Positions 1 through 12,494 of a stretch of DNA of 64,000 nt are shown in pieces. The DNA is from Myoxocephalus aenaeus. Its lineage: Eukaryota; Chordata; Actinopteri; Perciformes; Cottidae. The notes below the pieces were generated by a model. The model was not told the DNA's origin. It saw only the letters and a list, made by a program, of their open reading frames with translations, and made no database searches. How positions within the stretch are numbered: the stretch's first letter is position 1; every line of letters begins with the position of its first letter. Both the position numbers and the translations under genes were made by a program. The stretch spans positions 7,933,001 through 7,997,000 of the forward strand of contig JBAMJR010000040.1 of NCBI GenBank assembly GCA_038501785.1. The letters are read 5' to 3'.

Positions 1-205
1 AGAATGTTTAACCCTATCCACCCTCCTTTACTGTCGTGTACCACAGCATTGTGTCAGGGCTATACATTTTGTGAAAACACCTTATCAGCTGAATCCACTC
101 GACTTGAACCACAACGTTTCTGTTTGACATCGTTTTCCGTCTCCTAGAATATCAGAAGAAAACTTTCTGTGCATCTCCTCTCTCTCTCTCTCCATGTGTT
201 TGAAG

Positions 206-1940
206 GGGAAGCGGCCTGTCAGCCTCATAGGATTCAGCCTCGGGGCCAGAGTGATCTACTACTGCCTGCAGGAGCTCGCCAATGACCAAGGTACCAAGAC
301 CACCTGTAGTTCTATTGCTGACTGTCCATGCACTTTGGGAGGAGTCATGACTTTTAAAAGCCACATGCATCTTTTCTGCTCAGTCACTGGTGAAGCAGAT
401 GGGAATTGATTTAACGGCGGCCTCAAATAATAACCGTTTCAAAGCGGTTATGTCTCGTGTAATACCCTCATTGACCCTAACGCGGTTTCTCATCTTACAT
501 CATCTTTTTTTTCTTTTCTTTTTTACACAGTTCTGACAAACCAATTGAGTCCCGTGTTGTTGTGATTCCTCAGGTAGTGAAGGAGTAGTCGAGGATGCAG
601 TCCTCCTGGGGGCCCCCGTGGACGGCTCTAAGAAGGCCTGGGAGAGAATGACCAGGGTAGTGGCTGGAAAAATAGTGAACGGCTACTGCAGGTAATCTAA
701 CCGAGCTCTGTCCTGAAACACCGGCTATTTTTTTTTAGGATTTGTGATTCAACTATTTCACGAGTGAATGCATTTCTTCTACTCTCCACTCATCAGAGGG
801 GACTGGCTCCTGGGGTTCTTGTACCGAAGTTCAGCTGCGCAAATGTCGGTCGCCGGGCTGCAGCCTATCGACATCCAGGACCGGCGGCTCATCAATGTGG
901 ATCTCTCCTCCGTGGTGAGTCGGAGCTCGTGTTTAAACCAGGCCCGCTGAAGTCTCCCTTAACGAATAGTTCTCCACAAGAGCTGGAGCTCATTCAACAC
1001 CTCAAGGTTTTTCACCTCTCGTGGAGAGAGAAAAGCCCCAAAGTGACACTTTTCAAGCACGACACAAAGTGGTCCTTGACTAGTTGATGCATGATTATTA
1101 AATACACCATTTTATTGAAAAGAGACAGTGGTATTGCTTAAATAAAATTAGAAACATAGGGGGGGAAAAAATAAGGCCCCTGCTGGTCTGCTTCAGTGTG
1201 CCGCAATGCCTTTCTGCCGCCCCGTAAATGGACACGACGATTTCCACGTTTCACACCTGGTTCAGCAAAACTATTATTATTAAAACTAGGTCAAACATTT
1301 AAGAGGTTTTAAGGAGAACATAAAAAAAAAGAAAAAGAAACAAGATATGTCAGAAGCACCGTACGCTGTGTATAACTGGCCATGTGATGCGTGGGGAATA
1401 AAACATTTACAAAGCAACGTGTGTCCTTGTTAGACAGTAAAACCCATGCATTCTACCTCACAGGTGAAAGGCCACTTGGACTACATGCGCCAGATGGACA
1501 CCATCTTGGTGACAGTGGGACTCCCCACCAAGGAAGTCCCAAGGGCCTCCTTTGTGGTCCCGGCGGCGGCGGCGGACGAGGCCCCCGGCAAGCAGCGAGC
1601 AGAGGAGGCTGAGACTTGTGCGGCAGAAAGCGGGGCCACGGGGGAAAGCGGGGCCGCGGGAGAGGCGGCGCAGACGGAGGAGGCCGGTGACGGCTGGGAC
1701 ATCCCTGATATTTCGGACCTGCTGGACTCCTTAAATGACGAGGAGTCGGACAGGGACGCTTCGCCACGTACTTCCGAGGAGAAGGCGAGTGATGGCGTCG
1801 CGGCGTCCGCTTCCGACGCCCCGCTCGGCGGCTCGCCGGAGGACGCCGAGCATGGTGATGAATGCGCATCGTGGAGCTGGGATGATGATACACGCTGGAC
1901 TGCAGAGCGCACACACAAACAAAGCCGGCCAAACTTGTAA
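206..1940 (+). CDS. tmco4: TMCO4, C-terminal part (transmembrane and coiled-coil domain protein 4)
   Basis: Four exons are visible: 206-290, 574-691, 797-914 and 1464-1940 (stop TAA). The gene begins left of the window. The peptide carries the alpha/beta-hydrolase-like nucleophile elbow GFSLGARVIYYCLQ, then LLGAPVDG, NGYCRGDWLLGFLYRSS, GLQPIDIQDRRLINVDLSS and GHLDYMRQMDTIL, which is the conserved order of the TMCO4 (DUF726) family. Joins are in phase, for example NGYCR split as ag|a and D-Q-G split as g|gt. After the conserved core comes a long acidic, low-complexity Ala/Glu/Gly tail (about 1550-1940) that looks poorly conserved. TMCO4 is a membrane protein of uncertain function with a lipase-like fold. 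It lies tail to tail with htr6, as HTR6 and TMCO4 do in human. The exact 3' splice site at 205 is weak because of a CT-repeat context. Confidence 0.9.
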
Positions 1941-2705
1941 AGAGCATGTCACTGGGACCGGCTGCTTCGTCTCAGCTCGGCTTCTCAAGTTTTTTTTGTT
2001 TTGTTTTTTCTAGCATCGAAGCTTTCATTGGAGAACAAATCCGCTCCGTTTTCGACACACTGCCATGGCTGAGACGGCTGAGGGGCCCACGCACACGCAC
2101 ACGCACACGCACACGCACACACGGCAGCCTCGAGTGAAAATCCCCCTGAATGGACGCTTTGACGAAGCACGAACTGCTTTTAGACTGATGTATTCATTTA
2201 ATTTAAATTTAAAAAATGAAGTACTTTTCTTTCTTTTTTTACAAACTGTGAATAGCGTCTTTTTTCATTTTTTTAAGTCACTTAGAAATCAAATACCTGT
2301 ACACATTACTTGTGTTTCGCAGGTGTTAGAGGATGCTGCGAAACAGGTGACATGGTCCTTCTCATTTTCATCCGCTGGCCTGGTTGCTATGGATATTATC
2401 ACAGTAATTTAATCTCCATACGTAATTCTGAATGTGTCTTCCTCAAGGCCCTTTTCTCTGTTCCACCCATGCCGATGTGAAGTGCTGCTTCCCACATAGT
2501 TTAAAGGGTTTCATTACATTGTATACTGGCACTGATGACAGTTATTCTTATTGTGAAAATGCACCTTCATGATTGGAGAGAAACACACGATTCAAGGTAG
2601 AACAAGGATGGAGCTTCCTGAATTTGTTTTCCACAGACATTTCTTCTTCAATCACTTCAAAACCCCGGGACAAGAACATATGAAGCGTTTCCATAATGTT
2701 GCGAT
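1941..2705. other. Convergent 3' ends of tmco4 and htr6
   Basis: The stretch holds the tmco4 3' UTR running right and the htr6 3' UTR running left. An (ACACGC)-type run is seen around 2090-2122 and AT-rich DNA at 2190-2290. No additional coding exon was recognised. Open frames on both strands here are short and without family motifs. Confidence 0.6.
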
Positions 2706-3406
2706 TCAATCCAGGGTGTCGACCTGATTGGGCAGAAGCAGAGGCAACTCGACGCCGCCGTGCTCGGCGTCCAGCAGGTTGACCGCGTCGGTGGCGGTGG
2801 CCGGCGGGTGCGCGGGGTCGGAGGCCAGCGGGGAGGGGCTGCTGCTGGCGGCGTTCGGCTCCCCGGAGTTGCGGAGGGAGAGCGAGAGGGCCGGCGAGGG
2901 TCTCCGGGGCGACGGCGAGGAGCAGCAGGGCAAGAGCCTCTTGAGCGCCCGCTTGAAGTCCCTCATGAACAGCGGGTAGATGATGGGGTTCATCGTGCTG
3001 TTGCAGTAGCCCAGCCAGGTGATGGCGTCGAAGAGCGCGAGGGGGACGCACTCGCACACCGCCTGGATGGAGACGACGGAGAGCAATACAGAAGCGTCAG
3101 AGGAAGTTATGGTTCAAAATGGGAAGATTATTCAAATGAGTTGAAATGCATTCATTTATCAGACCTAAGAGAATGTAGCGAAAATTAAATAGAGAATAAA
3201 TAGTACATGTTTTCATTTATTGTCCATTGATGCAACTATTTAGCCTTTTTAATGTATATTTATGTATTCAAAATGTATAGGATTTATCTTCTTCCATCCA
3301 AAAAACATTTCTCTTTGTTAATTGTGCATATTCATTTAGACTACCGTATTTCTAATTAATTGCACAACTGAATTATTCAAAATGTATTCAAAGTGTATAT
3401 ACACTC

Positions 3407-3442
<36 letters not shown>

Positions 3443-6400
3443 TTCTTTATTTTACATTTATTTATAGCTAACTTTCTGTGCCCCACAAGTGCATTTACGG
3501 TACAGGCAACTCTGAAATAAATAAACATAAATAAATAACTTCCAAAATATGGAGATAAATACAAAATATATACACCGCGTTCCACATTATTATGCAAATT
3601 ACACTTTGCTCAGATTTTCCTAAATAGTAATGCACAGTCAGTCAGTATCATTTTCAAGTCATCAACTGTTAGAGTATAAGTCAAATTCTATTGAACAAAC
3701 CTCCTAATGATAACAGTATTTTTTTCAAAAATAAAAAACTCAAAATGCAGTGTTCCAAATTATTATGCAGAATTTCAGAATTTCAAGATATTTTATAGGT
3801 TGTAAAGAACAAAAAAAATTGTTGAATTTGCAGCATTAGGAGGTCATATTTACTGAAATCAAGAAAAGTTTGAATCAAAAACATCTTAACAGGTCAAGTT
3901 ACATGTTAACATAGGACCCCTTCTTTGATATCAACTTCACAATTCTTGCATCCATTGAACTTGTGAGTTCTTTGATAGTTTCTGCTTTAATGTCTTTGCA
4001 GGATGCCATAATAGCCTCCCAGAGCACCTGCTTGGATGTGAACTGCCTTCCACCCACATAGATCTTTTGCTTGATGCTCCAAAGGTTCTCAATAGGGTTA
4101 AGGTCAGGGGAAGATGGGGGCCACACCATGAGTTTCTCTCCTTTTATGCCCATAGCAGCCAATGCCCCAGAGGTATTCTTTGCAGCATGACATGGTGCAT
4201 TGTCATGCATGAATATGATTTTGCTACGGAAGGCACGGTTCTTCTTTTTGTACCACAGAAGAAAGTGGTCAGTCAGAAACTCTACATACTTTGCCGAGGT
4301 CATTTTCACACCGTCGGGGACCCTGAAGGGGCCTACCAGCTCTCTCCATGATTCCGGCCCAAAACATGACTCCGCCACCTCCTTGTTGACGTCTCAGCCT
4401 TGTTGGGACATGGTGGCCATTCACCAACCATCCACTACTCCATCCATCAGGACCATCAAGGGTTGCACGGCACTCATCCGTAAACAAAACAGTTTGAAAG
4501 TTAGTCTTCATGTAGTCCTGAGCCCACTGCAACCTTTTTTGCTTGTGAGCTTGGTTTAGGGGTGGCCGAATAACAGGTTTAAGGACACTTGCAAACCTCT
4601 TGAGCATCCTACATCTTGAAGTTCGCGAGACTCCAGAGGCACCAGCGGCTTCAAACACCTGTTTGCTGCTATTCAATGGCATTTTAGTGGCTGCTCTCTT
4701 AACCCTACGCATTTGTTTGGCAGAAATCTTCCTTATTTTGCCTTTGTCTGAACGAACCCGACAAATTTCTTCACCGTCCAATGATCACGCGCAATTCTTT
4801 TGGAAATATCCAATGTTGTGATACCTTGACCAAGGTATTGCACTATTTGCCGCTTTTCAGCAGCGGAGAGATCCTTTTTCTTCCCCAGTTTGCCTGAAAC
4901 ATGTAGCTTGCTTAATAATGTGGAACATCCTTCTTAAGTAGTTTTCCTTTGATTGGGCTCACCTGGCAAACTAATTATTATTATTACTATTTGGATGATT
5001 TCAATCATCCAAATAGCCCTGAGACACAATACCATCCATGAGTTTCATTGACAAACCAAAAAATTAATGTTTATGACCCTTAAATACAATTTGCCTAATA
5101 ATGTGGAACGCGGTGTATGTAACATTTAATGTAATCTTTATCTATTTCCCATTCCTTCAATATTTATTCAGTTTCCTATTGGGGCCCCTGTGAATTCGGA
5201 ATAGCTGAGTCTGAAATCATCAGAAAAAAAGAAGAAGCCAGATCTTCTCTCTGGCCACTTGCTCTTTTCTTCCTACATCCAACATCCAGTTTTCCCCGAG
5301 CAGAACGTGAAAACACATTTTAAAAAACCCCGATCTTGAACCACTATCGGTTTAGAGGAGGACAGTGAAGGAGGAGACAGCTGTTGGAGGAGAGCTTCCA
5401 ATACTATCAAGATGAGACAGGAAGGCGGTGGGAATAAGACAGAAAGGGGGGGGGGGGGGGGGGGGGGGGGGGGCGTTTCACACACCACATTGAGTGTGAA
5501 AAGGAAAGCGAGCGCAGACACAGTCAAGTCTCTGTGCTCTATGTTATGCAGGGGAGAAGCGAGAGGGCACAGATGGGAAATCAAAATGACTGGATCATTG
5601 AAAGCTTGAAAAAAAACAAAAAAAACAGGACAAGTGTCATTACCAATTTAGATTAAGCTGTTTTTCAACATTCATTCAGTCTCGCCGAAGGTTTTTTCCA
5701 TGGCCACCAATGTTTGTCCGCTGACTAATGGGTGCTCAGTCCAATCAAATCAAAAAACCAACAACTAGGAAAAAAAAAAGAGAAAGAATGCCGATTATAA
5801 ATGGTGCTGTGGTGCGTTGTGAGTCAGCCGCACAAAGCTGAAATGCCAATCTATTTACTCGTTGGATAACTTGGCAAGGCTGGTCGATACAAAAATAGAC
5901 CGGTATCCAAGTGCCTTTCTTTTTTTTGCATTTATTTCACACTTTTTTGGGGCCCGCCACAAATATACATTTGTGAGAAAACTGGAGAAAAAAAATACAA
6001 GGTGACTCGGATGTATGGAAGAGGACTGAGAGATATTGCATGGGGGGGAGCAACCACAGACTTTAAATGTTGATTTTAATTGTTTGGAATCTTTATATTG
6101 GCGAAACACTCGCCTATTGGCCGCTAATATGTTGCGCTGCCTGCGTGTTTCTCATTTTCATTTGGCTACATTTCTGTGTCATGTCTGTGGAAGAGTCAGT
6201 GTCTGGTCCCGCCGTACTGACCTGGGCCATGTTGGTGATGAAAAAGGGTAGCCAAGCGCTGAAGAAGAGTCCCAAGAGGACTCCCAGGGTCAGGCTGGCC
6301 TTCAGTGCCCTCCGACCCTGCCTGTGAGCCAGACGACGCTCACTGTTCACTGACGGCTGTGGTCAGTAGAGAACGAAAGAAACAGTTAATGCTAGAATTA

Positions 6401-8524
6401 TATAGAAATATACACTGTAAATCTCCCTTCCCTACATTAGTGTTGTGGAAAAGCTTCCCTGTAGCCCTTTTATGGTCTCTTTAACACGCTAATTTCCTTA
6501 ATTTAATTGATTAAGTTTGCTTGAAGCTGTCCCAGTTTTTTTTATTAAGTTTATAAATGAACTTATGGGAATTGTCACTAGTTGTGGGAAATATGCTTTT
6601 TTTGTTGTTGCTGCGACTTAGATGTGATAACACTCATGTCGGTACACTAAAGATGAAGCTAGACCGGCAAGCTAGCAGCCAGTTTGCTTATCTTAGCACA
6701 AAGACTAGAGGAACAGCTAGCCCCGAGCAAACCAGCTACCTCGAAAGCTGAAACTGACGTTGCATCTCGTTTGTTTAAACTTCAAAACAACTTAAGTGGA
6801 AAGACCACGTGTGGTTTTACCCGGGGAGTAATGGACAATTTCGTTAATGCCAGTGCCAAGCTAGCTGTTTCCACCGGCCTCCAGTCTTCATGCTAAGCTA
6901 AGCTAATCACCTGCTGGCTGTAGCTCCATGGGTCATTTTAAACTTCAGGGGGCTAGCCGAAACAAACTTCCCTTTCACCGCATCTCTCTCCTTTTCGTTC
7001 AAAAATGAAAAACCAAACCTTTCATCAGCTGTCCGTCATATACTGGCTGCAGTTGTGGATTGTATCTCTCCTGATTCTTTGATAATGATGATAATAGCCT
7101 CAGTGGATAGGCTGTAAACCCTAACTATGTTGAACACAAAATAGGTCAACTCCAAGGTACCTTTATTACATTTGAAGAATGCAAAATCAGAAAATGACCA
7201 TCTCAAGTTTTATAATAGCTGCACTTAGATGATATTGAACGTTGGAGTGGATTTCAACAGCATTATTGGCATTTCAAGGGAACGGCACGAGACATAGGCA
7301 GAACAGCGTTGCGTAAAAACCTTCAAAATATCAAAGAATAGACATGATTGAGAACTCTTGAAATAGATGGACAACTGCAATTTTCATTATTATCTTTGTG
7401 CCACCTGTTCCACTCACAGAATCAACCTTTTCAACTCCTACTCTCATTACGGTCTGCTCCACTTGAAGGCCAGTCTACTATTTTAGCACCACTGCTGACT
7501 TTTTTTATGTTTGGCTTTTGCTTAGAAATTGCTGTTACTCATCAGTCTTGGTCAGCACTCAACCTTAAAGTATACCTCCCCTCCCTGGTTTTTGGTCTCT
7601 TTTGCTCACCGGTACATTCTGTGACGCGGGAGGTTCCTGGTGACTGCAGTCGTCTCCGTCCTGGTGGGCTTGCCCCGCCGCGACCCCAGGCGAAGGAGGC
7701 CTGGAAGGCTCGCCGAGAGAGGGGTGCGGGTGTGGAGGATGGCTCAGCGCCGCGACCCTATTCGCCTGCCTCCGCGCCGCCAGGAGGATCCGGCAGTAAG
7801 TAAAGCAAATGGCACTGGAGGGCAGAAAGAACGTAAGCACGGACGCCACCAGGGCGAAGGGCAGGGTGACCCGCGGGCGACACTGGAAGGAGAGCCCCCC
7901 TGATGGCGACAGCTGAAAGTAGGACTCTGGGTACAGCGTGTCGGAGTAAGAGCTGACGTTGCCACCGAAGACCCCGGGGGCCGACGCGTGTTCGCTCCCG
8001 TGGCCCAGGCTGTGCCACTTCATCTCGATGGGCAGGAAGGAGGCCAACGCCGCCAACCCCCACGCCGCTCCCACCAGGAGCAACGCCCGGGGCGGGGTCA
8101 TCCTCTGCTTGTAGCGCAGCGGCGAGATGATGAAGATGTAGCGGTCCAGGCTGATCACGCATAGGTTGAGGATGGACGCGCTGCAGCACATGACGTCGAA
8201 GCAGAGCCAAATGGGGCAAAAGGCCGGCCACAGCACCCAGGCCCCGCACAGGACGTTGAGCATGGCCGGCGGCATTACCACCACTGCCACCATCAGGTCA
8301 GACAGGAACAGGGACACCAGGAAGCAGTTTGAGGTGCAACGCAACGAGCGATGGGCGAACACCAAGGCGATCAGCAGCATGTTGCCGCAGACCGTCATGA
8401 GGATGATGGCGGTCAGCATGAAGGCCAGCAACCACGAACCGCTGCCGGTTATGTTACAATCGCCGGCGGCGGGAGAGCTGATGTTGTAGCTTTCCACGGA
8501 GCCGGACAAGTGAGAGTCGGCCAT
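2706..8524 (-). CDS. htr6: 5-hydroxytryptamine receptor 6 (serotonin GPCR)
   Basis: Three exons read leftward: 8524-7610, 6356-6222 and 3062-2706, giving 468 aa. The introns fall in the third cytoplasmic loop and the third extracellular loop, as in mammalian HTR6. Seven-helix class A signatures are clear: N-glycosylation sites N14 and N24, TM2 LSDLMV with Asp76, the amine-binding Asp110 in TM3, DRY at 127-129, conserved disulphide cysteines C103 and C215, the TM6 run SAWLPFF, and NSTMNPIIYPLF in TM7. ISPLRYKQRMTP and FCRILLAARRQ-type loops are HTR6-like. In mammals the receptor couples to Gs and raises cAMP in brain. The second extracellular loop is about 30 residues longer than in mammals and adds an N-glycosylation site (N189). 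The C-tail is Ser/Pro-rich and divergent. The gene sits between micos10 and tmco4. Confidence 0.95.
3573..5115 (-). mobile_element. Tc1/mariner-type transposon, inactive, in htr6 intron 2
   Basis: The element is flanked by TA (3571-3572 and 5116-5117). Its ends are inverted: the outer 28 bases, starting CACCGCGTTCCACATTATTA, match at 27 of 28 positions. A second related motif lies inside each end (about 3751-3775 and 4905-4926), the IR/DR layout of many fish Tc1 elements. The leftward transposase reads as a helix-turn-helix start (about 4895-4770), then 4781-4269 and 4378-3899 in different frames. All three catalytic acids are recognisable (in VLFTDE, FMHDNAPCH and LNPIENLW). At least two frame changes break the gene, so it is not expected to make an active enzyme. 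Confidence 0.93.
5446..5473. repeat. Run of 28 consecutive G residues
   Basis: An uninterrupted G homopolymer in htr6 intron 2; on the htr6 transcript it is a C run. Length is likely to be polymorphic or affected by sequencing error. Confidence 0.9.
6580..6945. repeat. Dispersed fish repeat in htr6 intron 1
   Basis: The stretch contains phrases I recognise from many teleost genomic sequences: a GGGAAATATGC start, AGCTAGC motifs, ATCTCGTTTGTTTAA, GTGGTTTTA, and GCTAAGCTAAGCTAA followed by CTGGCTGTAGCTCCAT. It has no coding capacity. Class (SINE-like or MITE-like) cannot be decided from one copy. Recognition is from memory of the family, not from a search. Confidence 0.6.
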
Positions 8525-11489
8525 GGCGCTGGTTGGCGACGATCAACAAAACAAATCAGCTCCCAAGGGTTCCTCTTGAGGGGCCACTAGATGTTACACA
8601 CACACCTGAGCCTGAGTTCTCCTTTGGCAGCCAAAGCTCTCACTTTAGGGACATTGTGGAATAAAAAGAAGCCATTGAGGCGTTGAGAAGCCACCCAACC
8701 ATGTTCCTGTCAAGGCGAACCAGACTCTTCTCCATGGGTAAATATCTCCATCTCCCTTCTGGCAGGAATGCATCCAGGCACCCTGGGCTCACTTCCACTG
8801 CTACCGGCACAGTGATCAAAATCCCCAACACAGTTTCACTCATCTCTCCACGCTGGCCAGCATGTCGCCTCACCCACAGCTCAGAGCCAGAATGAGCCGC
8901 TCGACGGCTGACAGAGGCTTTCCGAAAAGCAGCATGTCACAGCGATGACAGTCGGTGGATGAGGGCACACGGAGAGAGAAGCCCGACCAAGGCATCCACA
9001 AACTACTGAAGACGAAGAGAGCAAGGAACGATTCTCAGCATCACACCTCACCTCTCAGAAGTGGAATCGCACGGCTTCCGCAAATCCTTCGCGGAGCCAA
9101 GTCCTTTTCATTCTGGAGAAACAGCAAAAAAGGAGAGCAGAAACCGACACAAAAGTGTGAAGCAGTCGTTTGCAAGCGGTGGCTCCGCTCACAAGTGCTC
9201 TACAGGTATCATGATCCTCGCAGCGCTGCCTTTACATCCCCCCCACCCCCCCGTTAATCCCTGTGTCGGCCACTCCAGCGCGCCTCCCAGCCAGAGCGCA
9301 CAGCTTTTGAGAAGGAGCGTGTCAAAGCATTGAGCTGCTAATGCATGACCATGCCACAAATCACGGCCAAGATATGCTAATTTCTTAAGCATGGGAATTG
9401 GTGTGGGTGGTCTCTTTCCATTTTTGGTCACGGTGCTTTCATTTCATTAGAATGATTAGGTGCGACTGCTTTTTCTGCAATGTGTTCTTTGTGTGTACAA
9501 TTTATAGACACTGACACAGAATTTGTCAGATCTATTAAAGGGGTCATCGATCATGTTTTTCTTTCTTTGTTTTAGTTTCTTTGTTTGCGTGATTTACAAG
9601 ACACACTGGATACAATTGAATGTGCAATGTGTATGATCTGGCCACATGCTCTTAACAAAATATTGGGCCGCATGTCACCTATACTTCAAAAGAATATATT
9701 TACAGTCGTCGTTTATTAAAGGAAAAACTTATAAATTCAAGAGATAGACCTGCAGTTAGCGGTGGCAACTGGCATTCAGCCAGCGTAAATGCTAGGGCAA
9801 CAGGTGTGAGTTGCTAACGCTACAGCTAGCTGCTAAGTGCTAACTGAAGCTCCCCTCCCAGCGAAGTAGTCGTCTGGTGGCGGGAGAATGAAACGACAAA
9901 TACAAGTCCTTTTCTCCTTTCGGCCACTTTGGATTTAAAGGAGATGTTTAGTTTATTCCCAGGTTCACGCTAGTATTTTGTGTTTCCACTGGCACATGTG
10001 TAACATGCTTTAATTATTATTATTTATTTTTCTCATACTGTCTCTAACGTTATACCTGTGTTCACCCTCATGTCTGAAACGCTCCGTGTTAACGCCATGC
10101 AAAATAATTACGTTGCTAGGCAACAGCTTGGGTCCATGTTCACTTCCCGTGTCATTCCCATGCGCTGCAACCGGGGAACCTATAAAAGAAGGAAGGGCCA
10201 AAGTGACAAGCACCATTGAAAGAGGTCCAGATTTATAAAGGCCTTTCGTCATCAAATGTGGCGCCACCTCCTGACTGCTAGCGATAGTGCTCCTGAATTT
10301 ATAAGATACCATAAAGTATTTATCATTAACAATTTGATTTGTGGGTATTTATTGAAATCTCATCATGATCTGTTTTTTTTTTATGTTTTAAATAAAAATT
10401 GTGAAATCGGAAACATTCGAATGTCGAACTTCCTAAAGGATCTCCATGCAACTCGTGCGACAACTGGCTGCACCAGTGCCACGAGACTTTTGGTGCCTCA
10501 ACTGCTTGTGCAATCAATTATTTCGCATTTTTTAGTTGCACTTAATTTTTCAATGTTTTCCTTTTTTTTATTATGAAGCTTTGTCTTCATTTTTTTTGTC
10601 AGTGTCAAAAAGTCTAACTGCTTCAACTGTGACTCATTGTTCAGTGAAACATTAACACATTTAAACAAATGATGTTCATTAAAACCCACAGACACACGAG
10701 GAGCAAGTCCATCAATGGTACAGTAGATTTGGATTAAAGGTCATGAAGTATTCAAGTAAATTCACGTTCTCTGCTCTGACAAGTCACTTCACCGTTTTCC
10801 TGCGTCATTATACTCAATCCAGATAATTATTCACGTCCCAACAGGAGCGCTTAAATACAAAAAAACATAAAACAATAAAAAAAAATCATGCGCATTCCAG
10901 CATTTCAACAGCCTTGTCGAATACGAAGCGTGATGTGCAAAGCTCGTGATTTCCGTGCCCCCTCAGAACTGACTAATCTCCTCCATCACTTTGCCCCTGT
11001 CATCCGCCACATCAGATCAGCTGCTGCCAACCCTCTGACCCCGGCTCACCCACACCGATCCCACCACCTTCTGGGATGGCGTTTGCTCTGCTCTGACTAC
11101 ATTTTAGAACATCCATTCCACTCACATTCCGAAATAAACTGAAGACCCGCCTTTTCAAAGCTGCATTAACACAAGAGTATAATCTTGCCGTTATCATGCT
11201 TTATGTGACTTTTTTTTCCCTTTTCCTTTATGCACTATATGATTTGAAGTGGTTTTCATCCATTACAAAGCATGTTTAGGGACATCATTTTGTTGTTGTT
11301 ACGATTATTTTATTACATATACACAGACTGGCCCGATCGGGCACATACAATCATACAGTCATCCTAGGATGGATGGTTCAACAGGGATCTCTTCACTGTA
11401 GAACAGTGCAAATGGCGACTCTCCGACGGGCAAAAAAAAAAGGTCTAAAGAAATAAAATAAAAAATGACAATCCCTCCATGGCTTGCAG
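8525..11489. other. Intergenic DNA upstream of htr6 and downstream of micos10
   Basis: I see no exon with a recognisable family match here. NBL1, which lies between these two genes in human, was looked for (DAN-type cysteine spacing) and not seen. At about 10960-11210 a broken reading frame has a weak LINE-like ending (LKTRLFKAA). The htr6 promoter should lie just above 8524. Confidence 0.5.
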
Positions 11490-12431
11490 CTACTGCTCCT
11501 GTAGAAGAAAAACACAAAAATGTGATTTGATTAAACAAAGACAAGAGGGGTTGTTATTCTGTTACTAGAGATTCCCGTGTGTTGGAAGCAAGAGTGTTGT
11601 TTTTTATTGCACGCACAAACCTTTTCACTTCTGTGCAGCAGATACGAGGACCTCAGGTCGCTCTGACAGTTGCCGTACGCCATGCCAAGTCCCGCTCCCG
11701 AGCCGAAGGAAATCGGCCAAGTGTGCCCTACAAATAATGAAACAGGTACTTATCAAAATATATATTTTTAAATATCTTCTCAAGCACGTCACAGCTTTAT
11801 TAAAACACAGCAGAGATGGCGTGTGAAATTATTTTCACGCTCCTGTTGTGACACCCCCCCCCCCCACTGTACTGAACTTTAATATTCACATGCTTCTTTT
11901 TTTTTGTGATGGTTTTGAGGATGGATGTTGTTGATGCTTGTCGAGCAATGAAAGCACCACATACTCTCAAAGATGAACTTACATTGAATAATAATGTGCT
12001 CAGTTAGATGAGGCTGTTGCTTTGACAATGTCAGAGACCCGCTGAGCTAAATGAAAAGGTCCTAAATGGGCCAATGCAACGATCCATTGAAACTACTTAC
12101 GCTTGAAGAACAGAACAGACAACACGATTCCCAACCCCAGCCCGGTGCCTGAAAACAGAAGGGAAAATTGAAGATAAAAACCTCTACGTCATGACCTGGA
12201 TGACAATGGAACTTTAATTAACTGTAAAATGTATGCCGCTAAAACTGATCCGCTGTGAATATGCTGTTTTATACCGTTTGGCTCATGATGAGCACGAGCT
12301 CTGTTGCCTTGTGCTAAACTACTTTCTGATACACAGGGCAATGAACTCGAAACTCTAGATTTGAGCTTCAGTGCTGGCATACAGTAGGGAGGCGGGAAGT
12401 GACGTTTCGGTATCAGTCCCCATATATTCCA

Positions 12432-12494
<63 letters not shown>

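Noticed and set aside
2548..3188. Long frames overlapping htr6 exon 3 in other frames
   Set aside because: They are shadows of the GC-rich receptor exon. Only the frame with NSTMNPIIYPLF is supported.
10179..10188. TATAAAAG box
   Set aside because: No start codon, exon or gene lies in the right place downstream, so it is likely chance.
10888..11210. Possible coding exon or LINE ending (LKTRLFKAA)
   Set aside because: The frame is broken and the match is to a short, common retroelement-like ending only, too weak to call.
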